64,000 nt of DNA from Bacteroidota bacterium (GTDB lineage: Bacteria; Bacteroidota; Bacteroidia; Cytophagales; Cyclobacteriaceae), in contig JACOSO010000023.1 in assembly GCA_016178785.1 (NCBI GenBank), forward strand, positions 62,001 to 126,000, in the 5' to 3' direction. The position numbers were made by a program, and so were the translations under genes. The notes below the pieces were generated by a model that did no database searches, was not told the origin of the DNA, and saw only the letters and a list, made by a program, of their open reading frames with translations. Below, piece after piece: positions 1-8,349 of this stretch. Each line of letters begins with the position of its first letter. Within the stretch, counting starts at the first letter, position 1.

Positions 1-504
1 ATGAATCAGCTCTTCGCGCAAGTGTTGAATCTCTTTCGAGAAACCCCCACGCATTTGATTAAGTGCTGCTTGACGTGCATTGTCTGTTTCAGCAAAAATA
101 ATGTCAGCCACGGCTTCAGCTTGCGCGAGATCAAATCTTCCGTTGATAAAGGCTCGTTTAGTAAACTCTCCAGGAGTGGCAAGCCTTGCTCCATTTTTAA
201 CCAAGACTTTGATAATCTCTTTGACGATGACAGGCGAACCATGACACGAAATCTCAACACTGTTTTCTTTCGTGAATGAATTGGGTGCTTTAAAAACAGA
301 AACCAAAACTTCGTCAATGTTTTTTTCTCCGTCATGGATTGTTCCGAAATGAATCGTATGCGATGGCTGAGCGACAAGATCCTTTCCCTTAAAAATCTTT
401 TGAGCTAAGTCGATCGAATCTTTTCCCGATAGACGGATTACAGCAATGGCGCTTATTCCTTGGGCTGTGGCGAGTGCCACAATAGGTTCATCAGGAGAAT
501 TCAA
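1..504 (-). CDS. mnmE: MnmE (TrmE) tRNA modification GTPase, N-terminal part
   Basis: Reading leftward from a TTG at 504, the frame stays open for 168 codons to the window edge, so only the N-terminal part is present. The product begins [20 protein letters not shown] and contains the MnmE stretches [37 protein letters not shown] and QAEAVADII, which form the tetrahydrofolate-binding domain and the start of the helical domain. The GTPase domain lies outside. MnmE works with MnmG to install the carboxymethylaminomethyl group on wobble uridine 34 of tRNAs. A TGA lies two codons upstream of the TTG and no ATG is available, so TTG is the probable start. The 5' end abuts an AT-rich repeat. Confidence 0.93.
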   Translation of the reverse strand, partial: MNSPDEPIVALATAQGISAIAVIRLSGKDSIDLAQKIFKGKDLVAQPSHTIHFGTIHDGEKNIDEVLVSVFKAPNSFTKENSVEISCHGSPVIVKEIIKVLVKNGARLATPGEFTKRAFINGRFDLAQAEAVADIIFAETDNARQAALNQMRGGFSKEIQHLREELIH

Positions 505-603
505 GATTCAAAGTTTTAGATTCAAAATTAAAGGATATTGTTAGATCGTTATTCTTTATAAGTTAATCGTGCGAGAAAACTTTTAACGAATAACTAATAA
601 CGT
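505..603. repeat. Intergenic AT-rich repeat copies
   Basis: The gap between mnmE and the Nramp gene holds two repeat types seen elsewhere in the window. At 503-532 is a run of ATTCAAA/TTTTAGA units, related to runs near 6041, 38260-38410, 44616-44650 and 61131-61218. At 560-613 is a run of TTAACGAA/AATAAC units, related to 42608-42668. No gene is visible. Confidence 0.55.
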
Positions 604-2502
604 TTAACGAACAATTAGCACTGGAATGTTTACTCTGTGGCGTACAGTGTCAACGGTTGTTCCAAAAACTAAATCCTTCGCCCAATTATGTCCGTGGGCG
701 CCCATCACCAGCAAGTCTGCTTCATAATCATTTACTATCTCAGGTATTGTTCTTCGTGGGTTACCGTAGCCAATTTTTATTTCTGATTGATAGCCTTGCT
801 GTTTCAATTGTGTTGCATAATTCTCCAAAGATTGTTGGTCTTCTTTTGCTTCGCGATCCTGAATGTCGCTGCCGTACCACATCGCACCGGCAGTCTCCAC
901 AACGTGAAGTAAAAGATATGAAGCATTTGCCCCTCCTTGTGCCACCGCGCTTTGAATGGTCTTTGCATCTACTGAGCTAAAATCGATAGTCACAGCTATT
1001 TTTTTGTAAACGGGGGAGGTAATTGCACTTAGATCAACGGCCGTTCCATGTGGTATTGAACTTTCCTCACGTCTCCGCTTGTCTAACATTGGTTTGAAAG
1101 CGATATAAAGCAACAACGCTCCTGTGGCCAAAGAAATAGGAATCACCACTAGCCAGATCATCCATGGATGTTCACTGCTTCGCAGCCACGTTCCAATTTC
1201 CTGGATCACTAACTTCACATTGAGTGACACAATGATGGTCGCAATAACCCACGCGCATATCTTCATCCAATTTTTGATCACGAACACACCCATTTTTTCT
1301 TTATCGCTGGTGAAGTGAATGAGCGGAATGACAGCAAAGCCCAATTGCAAACTGAGCACCACCTGGCTTAGTACAAGCAGTGCTCCTGTTTTTTCTTCCC
1401 CATAAAAAATAATGACTAGGTAAGCCGGAGTGATAGCAATTAGTCGCGTGACCAATCTTCTCAGCCAAGGTGCGATGCGCAAATTCAAATAACCTTCCAT
1501 CACCACTTGCCCCGCGAGCGTGCCCGTAATGGTTGAGCTTTGACCTGCAGCTACTAATGCCACCCCAAATAAAATCGAGGCCCAATCGGTGCCGAGCATT
1601 GGTGCGAGAAATTTGTAGGAGTCCTGAATATCGGAAACAGCATACATCCCCGCCCTGAAAAAAGTAGACGCTGCTAAAATCAAAATAGCAGAGTTCACAA
1701 AGAAGGCTAAGTTAAGTGCGATCGCTGAATCGATGACGTTGTATTTTATAGCAGACCAAATTCCTTTTTCTGAGGAATCAAACCTTCGAGTCTGCACCAG
1801 AGAAGAATGCAAATAAAGATTGTGAGGCATCACGGTAGCCCCGATAATTCCGATAGCAATATAGAGCGCTTCATTGGATGGGAGCGAAGGAACAAATCCC
1901 TTTACCAATTCGCCAACGTCTGGCTTTGCCCAAATCATCTCTAATAGAAAAGAAGCCCCGATGATGAATACTAACGCGATGATAAAGGCTTCGATCTTGC
2001 GCATGCCATAGCTCTGCAAAATCAACAACAACAAAGTATCGAGCACAGTGAGTGTTACACCCCACACCAGTGGAAGACCAAACAATAACTTCAAACCGAT
2101 GGCCATGCCGAGCACTTCAGCGAGGTCACACGCAGCGATGGCAATCTCAGCCAAAATCCACAAACAAAAATTTACGATGGGATGATAACTTGCGCGCGAT
2201 GCCTGCGCCAAATCAAGTTGGCGAACAATGCCAAGGCGTGCACTTAAGCTTTGCAAAAGAATAGCCATCAGGTTCGACATCAGCAGAACCCAGAGTAATG
2301 TATAACCAAACTTGCTGCCCCCAGCGATATCTGTAGCCCAGTTGCCCGGATCCATATAGCCTACGCTCACTAAGTATGCCGGACCAAGAAAGGCGATTAA
2401 TTTTTTCCAGGTGCTTCTGTGTGTTGTGTCCACTGTGGAATGCACCTCGCTCAGCGATTTTCCATTCGAGCCTTTGTAGTATGTTTTTTTTGACGAACTC
2501 AT
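604..2502 (-). CDS. mntH: Nramp-family divalent metal (Mn/Fe) transporter fused to a C-terminal universal stress domain
   Basis: This 632-aa protein has two parts. Residues about 30-470 are a multi-spanning Nramp/MntH transporter with the TM1 metal-site motif DPGNWATD and the TM6 motif MPHNLYLHSS. After a basic linker, residues about 495-632 are a UspA domain that ends with the nucleotide-binding pattern G-2x-G-9x-GT (GAHGHNWAKDLVFGTT). Nramp proteins import Mn2+ or Fe2+ with protons. The Usp tail suggests nucleotide-dependent or stress-linked gating, which is inference. It is the last gene of an operon led by a DtxR/MntR regulator, 18 nt after the porin gene, which supports manganese or iron as substrate. 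Plain MntH is about 410-440 aa, so the fusion accounts for the extra length. Confidence 0.93.
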   Translation of the reverse strand: MSSSKKTYYKGSNGKSLSEVHSTVDTTHRSTWKKLIAFLGPAYLVSVGYMDPGNWATDIAGGSKFGYTLLWVLLMSNLMAILLQSLSARLGIVRQLDLAQASRASYHPIVNFCLWILAEIAIAACDLAEVLGMAIGLKLLFGLPLVWGVTLTVLDTLLLLILQSYGMRKIEAFIIALVFIIGASFLLEMIWAKPDVGELVKGFVPSLPSNEALYIAIGIIGATVMPHNLYLHSSLVQTRRFDSSEKGIWSAIKYNVIDSAIALNLAFFVNSAILILAASTFFRAGMYAVSDIQDSYKFLAPMLGTDWASILFGVALVAAGQSSTITGTLAGQVVMEGYLNLRIAPWLRRLVTRLIAITPAYLVIIFYGEEKTGALLVLSQVVLSLQLGFAVIPLIHFTSDKEKMGVFVIKNWMKICAWVIATIIVSLNVKLVIQEIGTWLRSSEHPWMIWLVVIPISLATGALLLYIAFKPMLDKRRREESSIPHGTAVDLSAITSPVYKKIAVTIDFSSVDAKTIQSAVAQGGANASYLLLHVVETAGAMWYGSDIQDREAKEDQQSLENYATQLKQQGYQSEIKIGYGNPRRTIPEIVNDYEADLLVMGAHGHNWAKDLVFGTTVDTVRHRVNIPVLIVR

Positions 2503-2520
2503 TTATTGTCACATCCTCAT

Positions 2521-3753
2521 TTAGAAGTACGATGAAAAACCAAATTGAAAACCTCCCGTTTTAGCAGGTGGATTTCCCAAAATGTCGGTTTGCCATTTGT
2601 ATCGATAATTCAGGCGGAAAACCGTTTGCGGAAACGGCCTCCAACTCAAACCAGGCATGATTGAAATCACATCTTCTCTGATGCTCGCGCCATTCTCAGT
2701 AAACTTACCGATGTTCCAATCCACGTATTCAAACCGAAAAACGGCATTGACAACCGATCGGGTGAACCCAAAAATATTTCTTCTTATCACGGGCTGCACA
2801 AAATCCACAAATCCTCCCGCCTGTTTGTTTCCATATTGTTGTGTGTAAGTGTCGGGTATGTCTACATTGACGAATGCCCATTCTGTCGTGATATAAGTTT
2901 TAGTGGCGCGCAGTGTTGTATTGAAATCTATAGCCCACACATCCACTCTTCTTTTTTTATTTAGATTGATCCCGTCATCTTGAAATTTATTGAAGACACC
3001 GCCCATGTAAGAAAGTCCGAGTTCACCAATTTTTCTGTTTTTAACAGCCACTTTAGTGGTGATCAAAGCTTGTCCGTTCGAACTTTCTTCAAACCGGTTG
3101 GGATTCAATTTCGATGCAGGAAGAAAAGTTTTGTTTTGCGAATTGCTGATGATTTTATCGTCAAAACCATTGGTGAGATAAGTTTCGTAGGCATAAACCC
3201 AATTTTTTTTGTATAGTTTTCCGAACAAACCAAAGCCCACGTTGCTCCACGTGGCGGGGAGCATTTCTGTAGCTGAAATCGGGCGATCAATGAACTCCCA
3301 CTTGGGACCATCGTGATTTTGATTGAAAGCCCCGATTGGATTCATCACAATGCCCCCACGGAAATTCAGCAATGGATGCAATTCTACATCGACAGAGGCA
3401 AACTCAATGTTGATTTCTTTCGTGCCATCTTCAAACTCGATCTCTGAAAGGAATTTTATTTTTTTATAGATACTCGACCCTAAAAAAAGCGTAAGTCGTC
3501 TCATCTGGAATTGATGGCCCTCAGAAACACCATTGGTGCCTTGGTGCTGCCAGTTAGCTTCCACATAACCACCCACAGCAACAGGCAATTTACTGACTGA
3601 AAGAAATGGACGGTTGTAGATCGCATCCATGTTCATCAAAACCTTGGTTGTGTCCTTTGTGGTGCGCCTGAATAAGGTTGAGTCAATCTGCGCGGCCAAG
3701 TCATAACTAGAAATGGCCAGACAAAGGATCAGTAAATATTTCAGCGTTCTCAT
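2521..3753 (-). CDS. Outer-membrane beta-barrel porin, phosphate-selective porin O/P-like
   Basis: A 410-aa protein with a signal peptide (ILCLAISSYDLAAQ). It has alternating-strand, aromatic-rich sequence and ends in an aromatic residue (GFSSYF), as expected for an outer-membrane barrel. Segments such as GGYVEANW, QMRRLTLFLGS and FLSEIEFEDG resemble Bacteroidota porins of the OprO/P type. Substrate cannot be read from sequence. Its start overlaps the stop of the Rieske gene by ATGA and it precedes the Nramp gene by 18 nt, so passage of metal ions or a metal complex across the outer membrane is a reasonable inference. A phosphate or general anion channel is the alternative. Confidence 0.75.
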   Translation of the reverse strand: MRTLKYLLILCLAISSYDLAAQIDSTLFRRTTKDTTKVLMNMDAIYNRPFLSVSKLPVAVGGYVEANWQHQGTNGVSEGHQFQMRRLTLFLGSSIYKKIKFLSEIEFEDGTKEINIEFASVDVELHPLLNFRGGIVMNPIGAFNQNHDGPKWEFIDRPISATEMLPATWSNVGFGLFGKLYKKNWVYAYETYLTNGFDDKIISNSQNKTFLPASKLNPNRFEESSNGQALITTKVAVKNRKIGELGLSYMGGVFNKFQDDGINLNKKRRVDVWAIDFNTTLRATKTYITTEWAFVNVDIPDTYTQQYGNKQAGGFVDFVQPVIRRNIFGFTRSVVNAVFRFEYVDWNIGKFTENGASIREDVISIMPGLSWRPFPQTVFRLNYRYKWQTDILGNPPAKTGGFQFGFSSYF

Positions 3754-4196
3754 CCTTTGGTCAATTCAATTAGCACTTTGTTGTTCAGAATAGAAGTTGG
3801 AAAACTGCGTAGGTTTTTTTCTGCAGGGCCGTGAATGGCATTCCCTTTCCTGTCGAACTCGCTTCCATGACTCGAGCAATAGAGGTAATCGCCACCCGCG
3901 TTTAATTCAGAACCTTGATGCGAGCACTTCATCCAAAGGGCGCTGTATTCATTCTCTTTAATTCGGCTGAGGTAAATCGGGAACTCCAGATTGTCATGAT
4001 GAACAATAATAAAGTCACGATTCACCGGTTTCCCTTTCTGGAGATAAGTAAATTCGGATACTGCTATTGAAATCCCTTTCTGCTCAAGAGTTCCTGTAAC
4101 GTAATGGGTAGATGAACATGACGATAAGAGATAGGATAGACCTGCGCCACTTGCGCAAGCAATACATGTGTTCGATATGAATTCGCGTCTGTTCAT
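3750..4196 (-). CDS. Rieske [2Fe-2S] periplasmic lipoprotein
   Basis: A 148-aa protein whose N-terminus, MNRREFISNTCIACASG, resembles a Tat signal and is followed by a possible lipobox ending at Cys27. The cluster ligands are clear: C91-S-H93 and C107-S-S-H110, spaced as in Rieske proteins. A prosthetic [2Fe-2S] electron carrier at the outer face of the inner membrane is therefore likely. The start codon shares one base with the stop of the di-haem cytochrome gene (TAATG) and the stop overlaps the porin start, so the three are translationally coupled. It could pass electrons to or from the di-haem protein. It lacks the rest of a bc1 complex, so it is not the respiratory Rieske subunit. Confidence 0.88.
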   Translation of the reverse strand: MNRREFISNTCIACASGAGLSYLLSSCSSTHYVTGTLEQKGISIAVSEFTYLQKGKPVNRDFIIVHHDNLEFPIYLSRIKENEYSALWMKCSHQGSELNAGGDYLYCSSHGSEFDRKGNAIHGPAEKNLRSFPTSILNNKVLIELTKG

Positions 4197-5386
4197 TATA
4201 GGCTTTCAAGGAATAGAATCAATTTTTTCTTTTCTTCGTCTGTAAGCGATTTGTATTTTTCTTTGCTTGAGTCACCTTCACCTCCGTGCAAAAGAATGGC
4301 ATCCTCGATACTATTTGCGCGGCCGTCATGTAGTAAATAATATTTGCCGCCTTGCGAATTTTTTGACAGCCCCAAGCCCCAGAGAGGTGTGGTGCGCCAT
4401 TCAAAAGTTTTAGCTGAGCCTTCCGTGTAGCCATCGTCTAATGCTGCGCCCATGTCATGAAGCAGCAGATCCGTGTACGGATAAAAAGTCTTGTCTGACA
4501 AAGCGGGAATGGTACTTACACCCGTTTTCATTTCAGGTCGATGACAGTTGGCGCAACCAACGTTTGTAAATAATTGTTTGCCTGAAAGGATTTCAGTTGT
4601 TTCCGCTCGGGGAACAGGAGCCTTCAGTGTTTTCAAATAAAAGACAACATCTGTCAACGTTTGGTTGGACACCTCCGGATCAGATGCACTGCCCGAATAA
4701 GTCTCCACTGCTTCATAAGTTGATGTAACACCAATATCCTGATTATAAGCCTGCGCAGTTTGTTGAAGTAAATTGTAAGCGGACCCCTTCCTGCCAAACC
4801 GCCCGATGTACTTCCCATTTTGAACGACACTGTTTGGGCGGGCATCAACATAATTTTTCATTGCGACCCAGTTGGGCACACCACTGATGCCATCAGCGTT
4901 TGCATCAGTAGGATCTGCCCATGCAATAATATCCGAATCGCTCACGGCATCAAGAAAGCCAAGACCTGTATTTGCAGGTGGAAGAAATTTTGAAAATGTG
5001 GCTCCTGCAGGAATTTGCTCAGGAGTGAAACCGGGAACTGCCCTGTTCTGAAGTTGAGGACCACCTTGATTTAAAAATTGATTCCCTGTTTCATCTGTTT
5101 GGCCGAAGCGGGTGAGTGTGGTGAAGGGATGACCTTTTCCATCACCGGCATGACAACTTCCGCACGAGGTGGCAACGAACAAAGGGCCAAGTCCATTGTC
5201 TACCGTAAATATTTGACTATTGAAGGCAAGATCGCCATTAACGAATTGTTTGTGTTCGCTCGTAGTGAGTCCTTCAATGGGCCCATCAAGTACTTGATTC
5301 CCGTTGGGGGCAGAAGGCTCAAATTGAGAACAAGAAACTATGTTCAGAAGGGAAAAAGAAATCAATATGTATTTTAAACCATTCAT
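4196..5386 (-). CDS. Di-haem c-type oxidoreductase (DHOR/COG3488 family) lipoprotein
   Basis: A 396-aa exported protein with a lipobox (NIVSC, Cys19) and two haem c sites, CGSCH (75-79) and CANCH (278-282). The second is followed by the conserved HRPEMKTG stretch, and a late tract reads LLHDMGAALDDGY. This is the layout of the DHOR family, relatives of di-haem cytochrome c peroxidases, often found near iron-regulated imelysin genes. The reaction is unproven; peroxidase or thiol/metal redox activity are both possible. Its start overlaps the regulator stop by ATGA. Co-transcription with a Rieske protein and a metal transporter suggests periplasmic redox handling of metal, for example adjusting Fe or Mn oxidation state before uptake, which is inference. 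Confidence 0.88.
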   Translation of the reverse strand: MNGLKYILISFSLLNIVSCSQFEPSAPNGNQVLDGPIEGLTTSEHKQFVNGDLAFNSQIFTVDNGLGPLFVATSCGSCHAGDGKGHPFTTLTRFGQTDETGNQFLNQGGPQLQNRAVPGFTPEQIPAGATFSKFLPPANTGLGFLDAVSDSDIIAWADPTDANADGISGVPNWVAMKNYVDARPNSVVQNGKYIGRFGRKGSAYNLLQQTAQAYNQDIGVTSTYEAVETYSGSASDPEVSNQTLTDVVFYLKTLKAPVPRAETTEILSGKQLFTNVGCANCHRPEMKTGVSTIPALSDKTFYPYTDLLLHDMGAALDDGYTEGSAKTFEWRTTPLWGLGLSKNSQGGKYYLLHDGRANSIEDAILLHGGEGDSSKEKYKSLTDEEKKKLILFLESL

Positions 5387-6039
5387 TCTGTTACCAATAA
5401 ATTCTCAGCCGCCTCTTTCGAAATAAAAATTTTCTTTTTGTGATCAATGGAAATTTCAAGCGATCCATCGAAGTCAATCTTATCAACAATGTTTAGCATG
5501 ACACCGATGCGAATACCGATTTTACTGAGGTATTGAAGAAATGACGGGGAGCCATTCTTCACTGCCCGTACTACACACTTTTTGCGAACGGGAAATTCAG
5601 ACAGATGTACCTGTTTCATTTCTTTGATTTTGCCCAATGCATCAGGAATAGGATGTCCGTGTGGATCGGTTTTTGGAAAGCCAAGAAACGAATCCAATTT
5701 TTCGATCAAGGTCATTGATTGGATGTGCTCAAGCTGCTCAGCTACTTCGTGTACTTCGTCCCAGGTAAAACCAAGTTTCTCCACCAGGAATGTCTCCCAC
5801 AATCTGTGCTTGCGAATGACCATCAATGCATCAGACTTTCCTTTGGAGGTAAGATTGGCTCCGTAATATTTTTGATAGGAGATTAATTTTTTCGCAGCCA
5901 GTTTTTTCACCATGTCGGTAGCTGAAGCAGCCTTTGTTTTCATGGAATCTGCCAGATCGTTCGTTAGAACAGGTAGGGTGCCTGCCTCCGACAAATGGTA
6001 GATCGCTTTTAAATAATTCTCTTCAGTGAAGCTCAACAT
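5383..6039 (-). CDS. mntR: DtxR/MntR-family metal-dependent transcriptional repressor
   Basis: About 218 aa. The N-terminal winged helix (LSFTEENYLKAIYHLSE) is followed by the DtxR recognition region (KTKAASATDMVKKLAAKKLI). The metal-binding and dimer region follows (RKHRLWETFLVEKLGFTWDEVHEVAEQLEH written in parts: RKHRLWETFL, then DEVHEVAEQLEH). A C-terminal FeoA/SH3-like domain spans about 150-215. I chose the ATG at 6039; a TTG four codons upstream (6051) is also open but less convincing. Family members bind Mn2+ or Fe2+ and repress uptake genes. It heads the operon ending in the Nramp gene, and a DtxR-type palindrome sits 35 nt upstream, so autoregulation is likely. Confidence 0.9.
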   Translation of the reverse strand: MLSFTEENYLKAIYHLSEAGTLPVLTNDLADSMKTKAASATDMVKKLAAKKLISYQKYYGANLTSKGKSDALMVIRKHRLWETFLVEKLGFTWDEVHEVAEQLEHIQSMTLIEKLDSFLGFPKTDPHGHPIPDALGKIKEMKQVHLSEFPVRKKCVVRAVKNGSPSFLQYLSKIGIRIGVMLNIVDKIDFDGSLEISIDHKKKIFISKEAAENLLVTE

Positions 6040-6062
6040 GCCTAAATTCAAAGTTCAAGCCT

Positions 6063-6090
6063 CAAAATTAATAATTTAGACTAACCTAAA
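6063..6090 (-). promoter_or_regulatory. DtxR-type operator overlapping the predicted promoter of the mntR operon
   Basis: At 6075-6090 the plus strand reads TTTAGACTAACCTAAA, a palindrome matching at 12 of 16 positions. Its complement TTTAGGTTAGTCTAAA closely follows the DtxR/IdeR-type consensus half site TTAGGTTAG. On the minus strand a TAATTTTG element (6063-6070), matching the Bacteroidota -7 pattern TAnnTTTG, lies just downstream. A regulator bound here would block the promoter. No clear -33 element is visible. Confidence 0.7.
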
Positions 6091-6128
6091 AAATGTTTTA
6101 GCATTATTTAATAAATAGGCATTGAAAA

Positions 6129-7235
6129 TCAGGTGATGGAATCGATTGCACTTAGGAATTTGCCTTCTTCGCTCTGCCAATCGACATTTTCAGCTTTCCG
6201 GGAGTAGAAATTCTTTTCGCGCATTTGTTTGAGAGTGGAACTCGGATCAATTCTAGCGAAGTCAATCACAATAGCTGAATTGAAGGGTTGGCATAAATTA
6301 ACCCACACTTTGTTGTCTTGAAGGAGTATTGGAAGTTGGCATGTGAGATATTCGTAAAGTTTTGAAGGAATTTTGTTTTTCGTGTGCGGTGAAGATGGAT
6401 AAAAAACAATCCCAAAGTGAGCTGACCCGATAGCCTCCATTATCTTCTCGTGCGAGACAAAGTCTCCTCCAACCAAAGAAATGAATGAGTATGCCGCGAT
6501 TTCAGACTCGATCTTTTGAAAATATCTTGGTTGTGGAAAATGACCAATAATCTGCAATTGAATCCTGGGGTCTACTGCGTGCAGCTTCTTTGTCAACTCA
6601 ATAGCTTGAGAAACTCCGGTGCTTTCTGCTATCGTTCCGGTGAAAATCAATTTAACATTATTGCTTGAAGGTTGTCGGAAAAAATTATCTGGGACTCGGC
6701 ACTTGTTTTCAACGATCAATGATTTCCTTTTCGTGAACAGTAATTCATTTTCGTAACATCTTTCGGCAAGCAAGAACTTTGAGAAAAAGGGTGATGTAAC
6801 AGTTTCTTTTAATCGCACCATATAGGCAATTAGCGGTCTTATGACTATCGGCCAGGCCCTCGTATACATGATGTTCTTCCAATAATCCTCCTGTACATCA
6901 TAAACTATTTTTCTTCCTGAAAATATTCTATAGAGAATTGCGACACCGATCAGCTCATGAGTTGAGATAATAAACACTTCCGGCCTGATCGAAAACGCTT
7001 CCTTTAAAATCTTAAATCGAACTTTAATTCTGGCCAAACTGATCCGCTTAAATTTTTTGTGAGGAAGTAAGTGAATTGCACTCAACGATTTGCCCATTGA
7101 TGAAGGAAAGCCGGCAATAAAAACTTCATAGCCATTAGCGGCAAGCGATTGCCCCATCCGCTCGAACATGCGTGGCTCATCTGCAGGTTTAAGCACCGAG
7201 GCGAGGAGTATTCTTCTTTTTTTTATTTCTTGCAT
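6129..7235 (-). CDS. Glycosyltransferase, group 1 (GT4-like)
   Basis: A 368-aa cytoplasmic protein of two Rossmann-like halves. The N-half has RRILLASVLKPADEPRM and the STHELIG and YDVQEDYW stretches typical of Bacteroidota surface-polysaccharide GT4 enzymes. The C-half has the donor-binding region LIFTGTIAESTGVSQAIEL, then QIIGHF and NKIPSKLYEYL, where the E-x7-E type motif of retaining GT4 enzymes is partly recognisable. It probably transfers a sugar from an NDP-sugar in polysaccharide or lipopolysaccharide synthesis; donor and acceptor are unknown. No other polysaccharide genes are adjacent. It is divergent from dapD with only 22 nt between start codons. Confidence 0.75.
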   Translation of the reverse strand: MQEIKKRRILLASVLKPADEPRMFERMGQSLAANGYEVFIAGFPSSMGKSLSAIHLLPHKKFKRISLARIKVRFKILKEAFSIRPEVFIISTHELIGVAILYRIFSGRKIVYDVQEDYWKNIMYTRAWPIVIRPLIAYMVRLKETVTSPFFSKFLLAERCYENELLFTKRKSLIVENKCRVPDNFFRQPSSNNVKLIFTGTIAESTGVSQAIELTKKLHAVDPRIQLQIIGHFPQPRYFQKIESEIAAYSFISLVGGDFVSHEKIMEAIGSAHFGIVFYPSSPHTKNKIPSKLYEYLTCQLPILLQDNKVWVNLCQPFNSAIVIDFARIDPSSTLKQMREKNFYSRKAENVDWQSEEGKFLSAIDSIT

Positions 7236-7248
7236 CCTGATTTAACAG

Positions 7249-7276
7249 CAAATATAGATGCAACTACAAGAACAAA
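7249..7276 (-). promoter_or_regulatory. Possible promoter of the glycosyltransferase gene inside the dapD 5' end
   Basis: On the minus strand TATATTTG (7249-7256) matches TAnnTTTG. A TTTG (7273-7276) lies 16 nt upstream, slightly shorter than the usual 17-23. The predicted transcript would start 5-10 nt before the ATG at 7235. The -33 element falls within the first codons of dapD because the intergenic gap is only 22 nt. Confidence 0.4.
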
Positions 7277-8070
7277 TCGAAAAAGCGTGGAGTAACCGCG
7301 AACTCCTTCAAACAGCCGATACCCAAAAAGCCATTCGCGAAGTCGTGGATCAATTAGATAAAGGAAAACTGCGAGTGGCTGAACCGGCCGGTGATGGTTG
7401 GAAAGTAAATGAATGGATAAAGAAAGCGGTGATCCTTTATTTCCCCATTCAGCAAATGAAGACGATAGAAGTTGGCCCTTTCGAATTTCACGATAAGATT
7501 GCATTGAAGAAAAATTATAAATCACTAGGTGTTCGCGTTGTGCCTCATGCCATCGCACGTCATGGTTCTTACTTGAGCAAAGGGGTGATCATGATGCCTT
7601 CGTACGTGAACATTGGTGCCTACGTAGATGAGGGCACCATGGTAGATACGTGGGCAACGGTGGGAAGCTGCGCGCAGATTGGAAAAAATGTTCACTTGAG
7701 CGGAGGTGTCGGGATTGGTGGTGTGCTTGAGCCGGTGCAAGCTGCACCTGTGATTGTGGAAGACAGTGCTTTCATTGGTTCCCGTTGTATTATTGTAGAA
7801 GGGGTTCGTGTAGGAAGCGAAGCCGTGCTTGGTGCCAATGTGGTGCTTACAGCTAGTTCAAAAATCATCGATGTTACAGGTTCGCAGCCCGTAGAATATA
7901 AAAGCTATGTGCCGCCACGCTCTGTAGTGATCCCTGGCACCATTCCTAAAAAATTTCCATCCGGTGAATTCCAGGTTCCCTGTGCGTTAATTATCGGTAA
8001 ACGAAAGGAGAGCACCGATAAAAAAACCTCACTCAACGATGCTTTACGCGACAATCAAATTTCGGTCTGA
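7258..8070 (+). CDS. dapD: 2,3,4,5-tetrahydropyridine-2,6-dicarboxylate N-succinyltransferase
   Basis: 270 aa, the usual DapD length. The N-terminal helical domain (MQLQEQIEKAWSNRELLQ) precedes a left-handed beta-helix of hexapeptide repeats (GVIMMPSYVNIGAYVDEGT, then SGGVGIGGVLEPVQAAPV and VEDSAFIGSRCIIVEG). DapD succinylates tetrahydrodipicolinate with succinyl-CoA in lysine and meso-diaminopimelate synthesis in the cytoplasm. It stands alone here, not with other dap genes. Its own promoter must lie within the glycosyltransferase coding sequence because the divergent gap is so short. Confidence 0.97.
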   Translation: MQLQEQIEKAWSNRELLQTADTQKAIREVVDQLDKGKLRVAEPAGDGWKVNEWIKKAVILYFPIQQMKTIEVGPFEFHDKIALKKNYKSLGVRVVPHAIARHGSYLSKGVIMMPSYVNIGAYVDEGTMVDTWATVGSCAQIGKNVHLSGGVGIGGVLEPVQAAPVIVEDSAFIGSRCIIVEGVRVGSEAVLGANVVLTASSKIIDVTGSQPVEYKSYVPPRSVVIPGTIPKKFPSGEFQVPCALIIGKRKESTDKKTSLNDALRDNQISV

Positions 8071-8105
8071 AATTTGTCTTTGATTCTGTGTCCAACTGAA
8101 ATTAA

Positions 8106-8270
8106 ACCTGGATTATTAATGGAAAATTTCCTTTGATTCAGAATTTATCTCTCAGTCGAAGGGACTGATTTAGATGATTTCCATGATTGGCAGACATTTT
8201 GAAAGGACAACTATTGGTTTAATGAAAAATGCGCACAGATGACAGAGAAATCATGGGAATCAGGCGCCAA
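8106..8270. repeat. Degenerate dispersed intergenic repeat with inverted arms
   Basis: The gap after dapD begins with ACCTGGATTATTAAT (8106-8120), closely matching ACCCGGATTATTCAT at 35751-35765. Inside it TGATTTCCATGATT (8175-8188) and AATCATGGGAATCA (8249-8262) form an inverted pair with one mismatch. The layout suggests a decayed non-coding mobile or structured element. No open frame is supported here. Confidence 0.5.
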
Positions 8271-8316
8271 TCACTAAAATATTCGAAGAGACGTAAGGTT
8301 TTTTTTCACAATTAAG

Positions 8317-8345
8317 TTGCTAATGCATAATCACAGTTAAATTTG
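8317..8345 (+). promoter_or_regulatory. Bacteroidota-type promoter of the DUF3108 gene
   Basis: TTG at 8317-8319, 18 nt spacer, TAAATTTG at 8338-8345. The ATG follows only 4 nt after the -7 element, so the transcript should be leaderless or nearly so. The spacer is 13/18 identical to that of the promoter at 45778-45806. Confidence 0.65.
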
Positions 8346-8349
8346 CGTC

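Noticed and set aside
6-377. Minus-strand frame of 123 codons at the left edge
   Set aside because: It is out of frame with the clear MnmE coding sequence running 504 to 1 on the same strand.
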